From contig JAGNMH010000012.1 in the NCBI GenBank assembly GCA_017991275.1, forward strand, positions 1 through 19,810: a DNA stretch of 19,810 nt. The letters are read 5' to 3'. Positions 1 to 8,900 of this stretch are shown piece after piece; position 1 is the stretch's first letter, and each line of letters opens with the position of its first letter. The notes beneath the pieces were generated by a model. It searched no databases and was not told the origin of the DNA. It was given only the letters and a program-made list of their open reading frames with translations. The stretch is from Acidobacteriota bacterium (GTDB lineage: Bacteria; Acidobacteriota; Blastocatellia; RBC074). A program made the position numbers and the translations under genes.

Positions 1-830
1 CTCCGACCATTCACCGCGTGATTGATCGGCGCGGCAAAAAGCGACTGATCGTCTTTTCCGGCTTGTACCCAATTCGGATGGCGGTTTCAGAGGACGACGG
101 CAAATCATGGAGTGAGCTAAAAGCCATCGGCGATTTTGGGGGCATCGTGGCAATGGGCGCAGTCGAGCGGCTGAAGAATGGCGATTACGTGGCGCTGTTT
201 CACGACGACGGTCGCTTCTTTCGCAAAGATGGCAAGCGGTCTGAGTTTATGACTCTGTATCAAACCATCTCGAAGGACGGCGGGTTGAGCTGGGGCGAAC
301 CTCAACAGCTTTTCACTTCCGACAAAATTCATCTTTGCGAACCCGGCGTGATTCGTTCACCGGACGGCAAACAACTGGCAATGCTGTTGAGAGAAAATCG
401 CCGAGCACGAAACTCTTACGTCATGTTTTCAAACGACGAAGCCAAAACCTGGAGCCAGCCCGTTGAATTGCCGGGCGCGCTGACCGGCGACAGACACACT
501 GGCAAATATGCTCCAGACGGACGGCTGTTTATTTCGTTCCGCGACATGGCTCACGAATCGCCAACCAAAGGCGATTGGGTCGCGTGGGTTGGCAGTTATT
601 CGGACATAGCCAAACAGCGCGAAGGCCAATACCGTGTTCGACTGATGGACAATCACAAAAACAAATCCGGTTGGGAAGCCGACTGCGCATATCCAGGTGT
701 CGAAGTTCTGCCCGGCGGCACTTTCGTCACGACAACTTACGGCCATTGGATAGAGGGCGAAATGCCTTACGTCGTCAGCGTTCGTTTGAAGCTGGCGGAA
801 CTGGACACCAAGGCGAAACAGAAAAAATAG
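1..830 (+). CDS. Sialidase-like BNR/Asp-box protein, C-terminal part (5' end outside window)
   Basis: The reading frame is open from base 3 (Pro-Thr-Ile-His-Arg before the GTG at 18), so this is the C-terminal part of a longer gene cut by the window edge. The GTG at 18 should not be taken as the start. Asp-box motifs (SxDxGxxW) are visible: SEDDGKSW about 24 residues after that GTG, SKDGGLSW about 60 residues later, and a degenerate SNDEAKTW. Such boxes mark the beta-propeller turns of sialidases and related BNR proteins. Family knowledge suggests an exported glycan hydrolase or glycan-binding propeller. The signal peptide and N-terminal catalytic Arg are outside the window, so activity cannot be judged. 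The stop lies 4 bases from the stop of the convergent M61 gene, leaving no room for a separate terminator. Confidence 0.82.
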   Translation, partial: PTIHRVIDRRGKKRLIVFSGLYPIRMAVSEDDGKSWSELKAIGDFGGIVAMGAVERLKNGDYVALFHDDGRFFRKDGKRSEFMTLYQTISKDGGLSWGEPQQLFTSDKIHLCEPGVIRSPDGKQLAMLLRENRRARNSYVMFSNDEAKTWSQPVELPGALTGDRHTGKYAPDGRLFISFRDMAHESPTKGDWVAWVGSYSDIAKQREGQYRVRLMDNHKNKSGWEADCAYPGVEVLPGGTFVTTTYGHWIEGEMPYVVSVRLKLAELDTKAKQKK

Positions 831-834
831 CCGT

Positions 835-2733
835 TCACTTTTCGCCAAGCCAGGCTTTTCGCAAAGCCTTCAATGAGTCCGCTGCGTCTCTGTTTTCAGA
901 AATCGTGTAACGGTCAAAGGCTTTGACTGCCGCTGTAAGTTCAACAGTCATCAATCTTTCCCGTCGAAACACAGTCATCACGGTTCGCTGACCGGCCCGT
1001 AGACCGCCCAAAAGTCCTCCAGCGGATGTTGCGATAATCTGTTTGCCGTCAATCGCCACAATTTCGTCGCCGGTGTTCAGACCGCTTTCGTAAGCAGGCA
1101 AACCCGCTGTCAGATGGGCTACGATGACACGGTCGCCTTGCGCGCGATAAGTGATGCCCAACGTTCCGGGCTTGTCGGAGTTACTGGCGGCGTAGGCTGT
1201 TCCGAATTGATAGCCTTTTTCCAACTTCAATCCGACTTTGTTCAGGTAAGCGTTGAAATCAATTTCGTCGTTGCCGCTGACAAAACGATTCCAGAAATCA
1301 GTCACGCTGGTTCCGGCCACTCTTTCAATGGTGGCTTTCAACTCGGCATCGGTGAAACCCGGTTTTGGCAACCCGTGATTTTCCAGCAACAGCCGCATCA
1401 CATCATCCAGCGATTTTGCTCCGCCCGTCAGCGAGCGAATTTCCAGATCGAACAGCAAGCCAAGAATTTCGCCTTTGGTGTAATAGCTCATTGCGGTATT
1501 CAGCGAATTTTCGTCCGGGCGGTAAAGCTTGATCCAGGCGTCGAAGCTGGCCGATTCCGCGCTTTGTTTGAAACGGCCAGGCAGCCGTTCGTAACCGCTG
1601 ATTAAACTGGCCAAGCCTGAAAGGTAGCGGTCTGAAGTAATCAGCCCGGCTCGGCACAATAGCAAATCGCCGTAATAGCTGGTGACGCCTTCTGAAACCC
1701 ACAACCCGCGTGTGTAATTTTCTCGTTGGTAATCGAACGGCCCCAGCGCCAGCGGGCGAATGCGTTTGACGTTCCAGTGATGAAAATACTCATGCGATTC
1801 CAAGCCAAGAAAGCTTTTGTAACTGCTATCCGAAGCGAACGATTGCGGACCTGTCATACTGACGTTCGCGTTCAGATGCTCTGTGCCGCCGCCGATTCCT
1901 GGCTGAACGTGAACGATGAAAAGGTAATGTTCATAAGGCAAACCGCCGAATATCTGAGCGCCGGTTTCGACAATTTTGGCCAGATCGGTTTTCAGTCGTT
2001 CGTCATCAAATTCGTATTGCCCCCAGATAGCGACGCGATGTTTTTTGCCGCGAACGTCGAATTCCAGCAACTTGTGCTTGCCGACTTCGGTCGGCGAATC
2101 AATCAGGCGGTCGTAATCTGCCGCCGTGAAATACCCGTCGGAACCAGCAGCCAGCGCCAGCGGCGAAGCGACCTGCCAGCTTTCGGGGGTTACGATTTTC
2201 AATCGGTGCGGCTGATCTTTTGCCGCGGCAACGTACATAAACAAACCGGCGCCGTTGAAATAAGCGTGTGTCGCATCCAAATGGCTGGTCTGAGTGGCCA
2301 GCTCGTTGGCGTACACGCTGTAACCAACGCGAACGGTTTTCGGTTTATCGGTTGAAGCTCCGGCTTCAATTCGCCAGGTCGCCTTATCCGTCTTTTGCCA
2401 GCGAAGCTGACCTGCGCCTTCGCTAGCATTGAAATCCTGAACATGACGCGCATACTCCCTGACCAGATATGAACCCGGCGTCCAGATCGGCAGCAAAACA
2501 TCCAACTGGGAAGTCGTGACATTGGTGACGGTCAGTTCGATTTCGTAAAGATGTGTGTGCGGCTTCGTGAATGAAAGCACGTAACTCAGGCTTGGCGGCG
2601 CTGGCGCGCTGGCAGGCGCAACCGGTGCCGAAGAAGTCTTAGGTTTGTTTCTTTGCCCGAAGGCATTTTCGCTAAATGCAAAAACGACCATCATAAAGAC
2701 GCACAGACCGGCCAAGCAATACGAACGATTCAT
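835..2733 (-). CDS. Secreted M61-family (glycyl aminopeptidase-like) metallopeptidase with PDZ domain
   Basis: A 632-residue protein. The start at 2733 was chosen over the longer frame (to 2796) because a GGGAG Shine-Dalgarno lies about 10 bases upstream and the protein then begins with a clear signal peptide: MNR, a hydrophobic stretch to about residue 20, then SENAFGQ. A Pro/Ala/Ser-rich linker follows. The M61 N-terminal domain has the typical WTPGSYLVREYARH segment. The gluzincin zinc site is complete: HEYFH at 314-318 and the third ligand Glu348 in WVSEG, with GGTEH upstream. A PDZ domain occupies about 526-600. Family members cleave N-terminal residues, classically Gly or Ala; the PDZ is thought to handle substrate. 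The protein is probably periplasmic or secreted. It is divergent from aat and convergent with the sialidase-like gene. Nothing is missing compared with the family. Confidence 0.9.
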   Translation of the reverse strand: MNRSYCLAGLCVFMMVVFAFSENAFGQRNKPKTSSAPVAPASAPAPPSLSYVLSFTKPHTHLYEIELTVTNVTTSQLDVLLPIWTPGSYLVREYARHVQDFNASEGAGQLRWQKTDKATWRIEAGASTDKPKTVRVGYSVYANELATQTSHLDATHAYFNGAGLFMYVAAAKDQPHRLKIVTPESWQVASPLALAAGSDGYFTAADYDRLIDSPTEVGKHKLLEFDVRGKKHRVAIWGQYEFDDERLKTDLAKIVETGAQIFGGLPYEHYLFIVHVQPGIGGGTEHLNANVSMTGPQSFASDSSYKSFLGLESHEYFHHWNVKRIRPLALGPFDYQRENYTRGLWVSEGVTSYYGDLLLCRAGLITSDRYLSGLASLISGYERLPGRFKQSAESASFDAWIKLYRPDENSLNTAMSYYTKGEILGLLFDLEIRSLTGGAKSLDDVMRLLLENHGLPKPGFTDAELKATIERVAGTSVTDFWNRFVSGNDEIDFNAYLNKVGLKLEKGYQFGTAYAASNSDKPGTLGITYRAQGDRVIVAHLTAGLPAYESGLNTGDEIVAIDGKQIIATSAGGLLGGLRAGQRTVMTVFRRERLMTVELTAAVKAFDRYTISENRDAADSLKALRKAWLGEK

Positions 2734-2890
2734 TGTTATCGGCTCCCGATGGAAATTTTTTAGGAATTTGATAGTGAGACCGGCGGAAGATACCACGCAG
2801 TTTCCGAAAGGTGAATCGGCGCAATCAGCAACATAATTTCAGAGAGCATTTGCACTTCCACGACTTCAGATGGCGTGCTAAATTTCGGTT

Positions 2891-3514
2891 ATGCGAAACA
2901 GAAAAACAGCCGTCCGGCGGATCATTACTCCTGAACAGGTGATCTCCGGCTATCAACAGGGATACTTTCCAATGTCGCGCGGACGTTACGGCGAGATAGA
3001 TTGGTTTATGTCTGAACCGCGCACGATCATTCCACTGGATGAGAGGTTCAAAATTCGCCGATCGCTGCGACAAGCGATACGGAAGACAGAGGGTGAAATC
3101 AGAATTAATCACAACTTCGCTGCTGTCATTCGAGCCTGCGCCCGTCACAGTGAGGTTCACCCCGAAGAAGTCTGGTTGAGCGAAGATATGATGGCGCTTT
3201 ATATCGAATTGCACCGCCGGGGTTTCGCACATTCGGTCGAGGTCTGGCAAAACGGACAGATGGTTGCTGGGTTGTACGGCATTTCGATGAAGTCGGCGTT
3301 CTTTGGCGAATCAATGTTCACTCGCATCAGTTTCGGTTCACAGATAGCTTTGGTGGCGTTGGCTGATAGGCTGCGCCAGCGGAATTACAAATTATTCGAT
3401 GCTCAAATGCGAACTCCGCACATCGCACATTTCGGGGCAATTGACCTGACTCACGACCAGTACCTGGCGCTGCTGGCCGATGCGATGTTGGACGATTGCA
3501 AGTTTGTTGATTGA
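2891..3514 (+). CDS. aat: Leucyl/phenylalanyl-tRNA--protein transferase
   Basis: A 207-residue protein. Aat transfers Leu or Phe from charged tRNA to N-terminal Arg or Lys of proteins, making them substrates of the ClpS-ClpAP N-end-rule pathway in the cytoplasm. Family signatures run in order: ITPEQVISGYQQGYFPM near the N-terminus, WFMSEPRTIIPL, the EVWLSEDMMALYIELHRRG helix, the core block AHSVEVWQNGQMVAGLYGIS followed by FFGESMFTR, and LFDAQMRTPHIAHFGA near the end. It is somewhat shorter than the E. coli enzyme (about 234 residues), and YFPM replaces the enterobacterial YFPW, a variation I regard as normal outside Proteobacteria. The start ATG has no good Shine-Dalgarno, but the N-terminus fits the family. 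It is divergent from the M61 gene across 157 bases in which I see no convincing promoter. Confidence 0.93.
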   Translation: MRNRKTAVRRIITPEQVISGYQQGYFPMSRGRYGEIDWFMSEPRTIIPLDERFKIRRSLRQAIRKTEGEIRINHNFAAVIRACARHSEVHPEEVWLSEDMMALYIELHRRGFAHSVEVWQNGQMVAGLYGISMKSAFFGESMFTRISFGSQIALVALADRLRQRNYKLFDAQMRTPHIAHFGAIDLTHDQYLALLADAMLDDCKFVD

Positions 3515-3519
3515 AACTT

Positions 3520-3623
3520 CAAGTTCGTAGCCCCGCTTTCAGGCGAAATGTCTTGGCCCAAAGGCCTTTCCGCCTGACAAGCAATACTCCACTGTTCCGC
3601 CTGAAGGCGGGACTACGAACTTC
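3520..3623. repeat. REPIN-like palindromic intergenic element
   Basis: Two arms of about 25 bases face each other: 3521-3545 (begins AAGTTCGTAGCCCCGC) and 3598-3622 (ends GGGACTACGAACTT). They are complementary except for two positions. Inside, TCAGGCGAAA (3539-3548) can pair with TTTCCGCCTGA (3567-3577), so the element also folds internally, and the right arm holds its own CGCCTGAAGGCG hairpin. This is the layout of paired REP sequences (REPINs), which are moved by RAYT-type transposases acting in trans. No transposase is present here. The element fills almost all of the gap between aat and the YccA-like gene and could also act as a transcript-end hairpin for aat. Confidence 0.72.
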
Positions 3624-3643
3624 TATCCAAGGAGGAGAAAACT

Positions 3644-4405
3644 ATGCAAGCAGAAAGATACGTTCGATCAGGAAGTTACGTCGGCGAACAGCTCAAAACC
3701 GATCTCAATTCAATCAAGGGTTTGGTCTTGGCAGTCTTTGCAGGATTGCTGCTGATGTTTATAGGCTTTCGCGCGCTGCCGGTTGAAAGCACTCCATTGT
3801 TGGCCAAGGTCATGTGCCTGCTCAGCCTTTCGATTGCTTCAGGCGGAGTCGGCGCTTATCTGGGCCGTAACATTCAAAGCATGATTGCTGCCATTGGATT
3901 GCTGGTTCTGGCAATCGTTGGCATGTTCGTCGTTCAGGCGGCCGGCGGCGGATACTTGGCAGTTGGTTTGCTGATGGGCTGGAGCGCAATTTTCGGCGCA
4001 ATGAGCGGGCCGTTTCTCTCATACGCAATCGCCGAAGAAGGCCCCGGCGTAGCCATTCAGGCTCTGACCGGCACAACCGCCGTCATGATGATAACCGGGA
4101 TTGTGGCGATGACTTCGGGCATCAACTTTTCGGCGCTGGGGCCGATTATGTTGATTGGCTTGTTGGGATTAATCGTCGTCGGATTGATTGGAATGTTCGT
4201 CAGATTTTCGCGGACGGTCAACATTGTCAATTCGATCTTTGGGATCATCATTTTTTCAGGTCTTTTTCTATTCAAGTTTTTCAACCTGAGCAGGAGCGAA
4301 AACACCTGGGAAGCCGCGGTCTACCACGCGATGAGCATATACGTGACATTCGTCAACTTCTTCATGATGCTGCTGAAATTGTTGATGGCTGTGAAAAGGC
4401 GGTAA
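3644..4405 (+). CDS. Bax inhibitor-1/YccA-family integral membrane protein
   Basis: A 253-residue, strongly hydrophobic protein with about seven membrane segments from residue 24 to 250 and a short charged N-terminus. The pattern fits the BI-1/YccA family (UPF0005): small TM helices, LTGTTAVMMITG in the middle, and a last helix preceded by AVYHAMSIYVTFVNFFMMLLKLL. Family members are proposed to modulate the FtsH protease (E. coli YccA) or act as proton/calcium leak channels (B. subtilis YetJ). The start is well fixed: GGAGGA at 3631-3636, seven bases before the ATG. Where YetJ-type proteins have an aspartate pair (YD in the sixth helix, LYLD in the seventh), this protein shows Lys211 and Thr235, so a YccA-type member is more likely than a YetJ-type pH-gated leak. 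It ends before a bidirectional hairpin. Confidence 0.82.
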   Translation: MQAERYVRSGSYVGEQLKTDLNSIKGLVLAVFAGLLLMFIGFRALPVESTPLLAKVMCLLSLSIASGGVGAYLGRNIQSMIAAIGLLVLAIVGMFVVQAAGGGYLAVGLLMGWSAIFGAMSGPFLSYAIAEEGPGVAIQALTGTTAVMMITGIVAMTSGINFSALGPIMLIGLLGLIVVGLIGMFVRFSRTVNIVNSIFGIIIFSGLFLFKFFNLSRSENTWEAAVYHAMSIYVTFVNFFMMLLKLLMAVKRR

Positions 4406-4422
4406 TACGGACTGTGATATCT

Positions 4423-4454
4423 GGAGACGGGGAAAATGTTTTCTCCCCGTCTCC
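4423..4454. terminator. Bidirectional stem-loop between convergent genes
   Basis: GGAGACGGGG (4423-4432) pairs perfectly with CCCCGTCTCC (4445-4454) around a 12-base A/T-rich loop. It lies between the stop of the YccA-like gene (4405) and the stop of the alpha/beta hydrolase gene (4468), where a shared terminator is expected. No clear U-run follows on either strand, so intrinsic termination would be weak. It may instead stabilise 3' ends. Confidence 0.5.
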
Positions 4455-4467
4455 AAATCACCAAGTC

Positions 4468-5808
4468 TCAGGCAGCCAAAGCCGCTTGCCATAAGGCGTG
4501 AGCCACTTCCGGATGAACGATGTCGCTGTGAGCGCCGACAAAACCTCCGCCGTTTTTTATCACGTCGCTGCTTTCCAGGTTGTAAATCCTACCGGGTTTG
4601 AAGTTGTAGGGTTCGGTCGCCGACTTCATTTTCAACCCTTCAGTAATCAAATCCATTCCCTGAATTCCAAAAGCTCCGAGTGCGCCGATTGTCGGAAGCT
4701 CTCCGGCAAATGAAACCTGTCCGGCAACGCCTGAACCGATTTTGTAAAAGAATCCGACGGCCCGGTCAAATTCGGATTGAGTCGTCACAATCGGCCCGCG
4801 AACTCGCGCATTTTTTATCATTTGAGTGAAGTACCCGGGCCTGCCGCCGTCTTTGGGAATGCTCGGGCAATAAGCCCAGATCGAAAGCGCGCCCTGCGCC
4901 AGAGTCATCGAATCAACCGCAGCCTGCGGAGTCGTGTCGCCCGGCTTGCCAGCAGCAATCGCCGACACCACAGCGCAACCGAAGCTGTGCCCCATCAGGT
5001 GAATGTGAGCTTCGCGTCCGGCGTCGGTCATGGTCTTCTGAATTGCTCGCAATAAAGCGTTCCCGCCACTTTCGCCGAATTGGCGAGCGCGGCTTTTCAT
5101 TTCCCAGAAGCTGAAAGTCCGCAAAGGCGACAGCAGCGATCCGAAAAACGAAGTCTTGCTGAAACTGCCAACCTGAAAATCTTCGCTTTCTTGTTTCAAC
5201 GCTTCCTGGAACATCTGTTCAGGATCGAAATTCTGAATTCCGGCATCAATCTTTGTTTTGTCAGAACCGCTTTCAAAACCGAGTGCCTTGCCCAAGGCCA
5301 GATAAGCCGCGCGAACGTTGTCCGGCAAAGTTGTGTGTTCGCCCAGCGCCGCAGTCACAATGGTTTTAAGCGGCCTGCGAATGCCGCGCACATTTCCCAA
5401 CCTGGCGGCGTAATCGTCAACCGTGGCTTTGATGATTTTGGCGACTTCGCTCTGCGGGTCAAAACCGAATGAGCCGTCGCTTTCCTCATCCCCCCATGGC
5501 AGGCTTGGCCAGTGCAACCCCACGTACAGAGGCTTGAAGCCGGGACGCTTTGCCTTCATCGCTTCGATGTCGGCGGGACAGGTGAAAAGGTTGGGAATCC
5601 ATTTGTTGTATTGCTCGATGGCCGCCGGAACGTCGCCCATCCAACCGTGACTCATGATTATCACGTCGGTGTAACCGCCGTTTTTTAGCTCTTTCAGCAT
5701 TTCAGAGCTTGGCACTCCTTCCGCGCCACCGAATCTTTCCTTGCCGTCTTTGTCGAAATTGACTAGATAGTATTTCTGGTCAGAGTTGGGAATTGGTTTG
5801 ATTAGCAT
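4468..5808 (-). CDS. Alpha/beta hydrolase (lipase/esterase-like), last gene of the CHAT operon
   Basis: A 446-residue protein. The start at 5808 (MLIKPIPNSDQ) is preferred over the longer frame because GGGAGA lies about 5 bases upstream and the extension runs into an intergenic repeat. There is no signal peptide, so it is cytoplasmic. The fold signals are TDVIIMSHGW (48-56, likely oxyanion-hole segment), a nucleophile elbow GHSFG with Ser275, a candidate acid Asp348 in SEFDRAVGFFY, and a candidate base His427 in GAHSDIVHPEVA near the C-terminus. That gives a full Ser-Asp-His triad. The region between residues 60 and 260 is long and may hold a lid or substrate domain. The substrate is unknown; a lipid, ester or thioester are all possible. 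It lies 105 bases downstream of the CHAT gene on the same strand, so it is probably co-transcribed, and it could be the enzyme controlled by the two upstream proteases (inference). Confidence 0.78.
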   Translation of the reverse strand: MLIKPIPNSDQKYYLVNFDKDGKERFGGAEGVPSSEMLKELKNGGYTDVIIMSHGWMGDVPAAIEQYNKWIPNLFTCPADIEAMKAKRPGFKPLYVGLHWPSLPWGDEESDGSFGFDPQSEVAKIIKATVDDYAARLGNVRGIRRPLKTIVTAALGEHTTLPDNVRAAYLALGKALGFESGSDKTKIDAGIQNFDPEQMFQEALKQESEDFQVGSFSKTSFFGSLLSPLRTFSFWEMKSRARQFGESGGNALLRAIQKTMTDAGREAHIHLMGHSFGCAVVSAIAAGKPGDTTPQAAVDSMTLAQGALSIWAYCPSIPKDGGRPGYFTQMIKNARVRGPIVTTQSEFDRAVGFFYKIGSGVAGQVSFAGELPTIGALGAFGIQGMDLITEGLKMKSATEPYNFKPGRIYNLESSDVIKNGGGFVGAHSDIVHPEVAHALWQAALAA

Positions 5809-5823
5809 AGTGTCTCCCTTTTT

Positions 5824-5900
5824 GGCCGCAGATTTCCACAGAGAAACGCAGATCAAAACCAAACAGGATTGATCTGCGGCTATCTGCCTCAATCTGCGGC
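5824..5900. repeat. Nested palindromic repeat with GCAGAT/ATCTGC units
   Basis: Two nested perfect inverted repeats: outer GCCGCAGAT (5825-5833) with ATCTGCGGC (5892-5900), and inner CGCAGATCAA (5847-5856) with TTGATCTGCG (5869-5878) around a 12-base loop. Extra ATCTGC copies occur at 5882 and 5892. This fits a class of dispersed CGCAGAT-type intergenic repeats seen in many Acidobacteriota and Planctomycetota genomes (from memory, not searched). It sits inside the three-gene minus-strand unit between the CHAT gene and the hydrolase gene, and could cause partial transcript ending or processing there. Confidence 0.62.
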
Positions 5901-5913
5901 TGAAATTTTCAAC

Positions 5914-8900
5914 TTACACATTGTTCCGCCAGATAATTTCTTCGCTGGTGCTGTAAAAAGCCCGTTCAAGGTCAAGCGGCCAGTGCTGGCGTTTTTCACG
6001 AAGCCGTTTGAGCGTTTCTTCATCGCCGATTTCAGCCAAAGCCTGCAAAGCTTTCATACGCAGATAAGTTCCTTTCATCTTGGGGGTGACTTTTTTGGCG
6101 ACGGAGTTTTCTTCATTAAGCGCGACGTTTTCAAACTCAGTTTTCCATTTCTCCCAATCCGGCGGCAGCAGATAGCTGACGGCCAGAATGGCTCGGCCTT
6201 TTTGCAGAATGTGCGCTTCGGGCGTTTTCAAAACCTCTTCGACAAAAGCGCGAGCCTTTTCGTTTGGGTGACGAAGCTGACCTATCAAATAGATTAACTG
6301 TTCGCGGCGTTGGTTGAGTTTGGCAATGTCGCCCAGTTTGTCGCTTTCGATCATCGGCAATATGGCTTCTTTCATAACGCGTTCGGGGTCAAGCGTGGCC
6401 AGCGCGTCAGTTATTGCCCAATGAATGACTTCAGCCAGTGAATCGTCACGAAAAGCCGCAATCAATTTTCCGTGAGCCTGATCGTATCGAACATCGCCGA
6501 GCGCGAAAGCAGACATTGAGGCCAGCGCGTCATTGACCGTCTTCTCTTCTTCATCGGTGGCCGTATTCGGCTCCCTCAATCGTTTTTCCAGCCATTGAAT
6601 TTCTTCGGAACCGCCGCGAATCCATTTTTGAATCAATTCTTCCAGCGACGGACAAAGCCGTCGCAATTCGGCGGTGTATTCTTCATTCGGGTCGGCGTTT
6701 TCACTGGCAGGCAACAACCGTCGAAGCGCGCGGCCAACCGTCTGGCGAATACCTCCGTATTCAAAATCGGCTCGACCATTGGAATTTTCCCGCGTCTTGC
6801 TCATTGCAATTCGGGTCAGGTATCCCAGAACTTCCAGTCGCCTTACTCGCCCCAGAGCTTCGACCGCGCGCAGTCGCTGGAACGAACGTGGTTCGTTCGC
6901 GCTGTTGCTGCGCCAGACCAAAGCGTCCAACACCAGCGATTCGACGTAACCCATTTCGGCTTTCGACTTGTCATCGTTGTTGTTTAACTGCGCTTCCAAC
7001 AAACAACGCGCAGCCAGAAAAACCTGCTCGCCATCTTTCAGCGAAGTCGAGTAAGCGATTTTCTCCAAAATGTCTTTGGGCTTGGCAACCAGCCCGGACA
7101 GCATTGTCAGCGTATCGTCCCATTTGCGTAGTTGAGTAACCCGGCCAAGTCCTGCAGTAATTTCTTCCCAGCGTTTTGGATTGTTTTGGACTTTCAGGTA
7201 CTGCGAACAGCAATAAGCCTGATACGACGGATAAAGAAATCGAATGGCGTCGCCGCCCGCGCGCGCCAGAATTTCCGCGTCAATCAGACTGTCCAGCATT
7301 TCTTCCAACAGGTATTCGCGGTTGTCTCGCACGCGGCCAACCAATTCCAGCGCATCTTTGATCAGCATCACAGTGTCGCCGCCAACCTGCATTCGATACG
7401 CCAGCAGGTAAAGAGTTTCCAGCGCACGCGCTTGTTGGCCTCTGCGCTGAGTGACATTGCGGACTCGCTCTTCCATCAAATCGCGCAAAACACTGACACG
7501 GCTTTCCGGGAAGTTTCCATCCATCGCCTGCCGTATCAACTGCACGAACATCCACGGCATGCCGGCCAGGTCGAAAAGTTGAGCCTCTTCCAGTTTGGCG
7601 CGCAAAGTTCGAAGACTCTGTTCTTCGCGCGAGTTTGGGGCTTCGGCTTTTTCCTCTTGAGACTGTTTTTCCTTGTTGGCGCTGTCGAACAGAAAACGAA
7701 TGATGCGGCGGCGGCTGAGCGGTTGCACATCCAGAACGTGCGTATCATTGCCGGTCGTCCAATCCCATAACCCGCGCGTTTTGGCTATAAAATAGGAATA
7801 ATGAGGGTAATCGTTGCTGAGCCTGTCCACTTCTTTGATCAAGGATTTTCGCTGAGAATCTGACAGGTCGTCGCCGTTATCAAAAAAGAACCTGAACTTG
7901 TGGTTTCCGTCTCTCAACAGATTGTCCATTTCTTTTTCTGTCAGGCCGCCAGGCCAGAATTGGCTCAGACTTTGGGTCAGCATGGTCAGGTAAGAAGGCA
8001 CGGCGCTGGAGGGCAAAATGCATTTTTGCAGGTCAACGTAAACGGGCAGAACCTGGTCGCGCGAACTCCCTTCCAGCGAATTTATGGTGGTTTCAATCAC
8101 CATGCGCCGCATCGCCGTCGAACGCGCAGTGCCGCGTGCACCGGTAATTGCAATCAGCAGAGGCTGTTTGCCTTCGCAATTTTCCAACAAGGACTTCAAC
8201 TGCCCGTGCAGGTCAACACGTCCCTGCTGAGGCAAAACCTGATTTTCCCAGTTAGGTTTGATTTGATCGCCCGTCAGCATGACGGCTTCCAGTGGCAGAT
8301 AGCCGTATTTGAAAATAGATCGAAACTTCGGCTCTTCGTTGATTGCACGCAGGGTTTCGCGTTCGCGGTTGGCGGTGAACAATCGTCCGCGTGGAGTTCG
8401 CATAAACAGCACTGGAATCGTCCAGCTATCCAGCAAACTATCCTGATCGAAAGTAAACAGCCGGGAACGATTCAGCGCCAAATCAATCACGCCTTCGCGC
8501 AGCAGATTGCCGTAAAAGTTTTCCGCCAGTTCGCGAGCCATCGCCATCGGCACTTCATCCTGCATTGCCACAACTGCCGGAAAACCTGCGGCGACAAGTT
8601 TCGGCCCCAAACCAGTGAAAGGACTGGGGTTGCGCTCGTCGAATTTCGTCGTGTCGCAAGCCGACAGAAAAACCAGTCGCGGCAGCGTTCCGCGATGAAC
8701 CAAATAGCTGACGATCTGGTCGTCTGGAATCTTGTTCGATTTGCCTTCTTCATCTTCCAACACCAGCAATGTCGCCCGGCGAGCGCGCTGACGTGGCGGT
8801 GCATCGGAGTTTTCACCGGCTGGCGGTTGCGGCACTCGTTCAAAAACTCCGTGACCAAGAAAGTGCAGCACATGATGATTGAACTGTTTTTGAATCTGGC

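Noticed and set aside
4423..4454. Strong intrinsic terminator
   Set aside because: The stem is perfect, but no U-run follows in either direction, so it is listed only as a moderate-confidence stem-loop.
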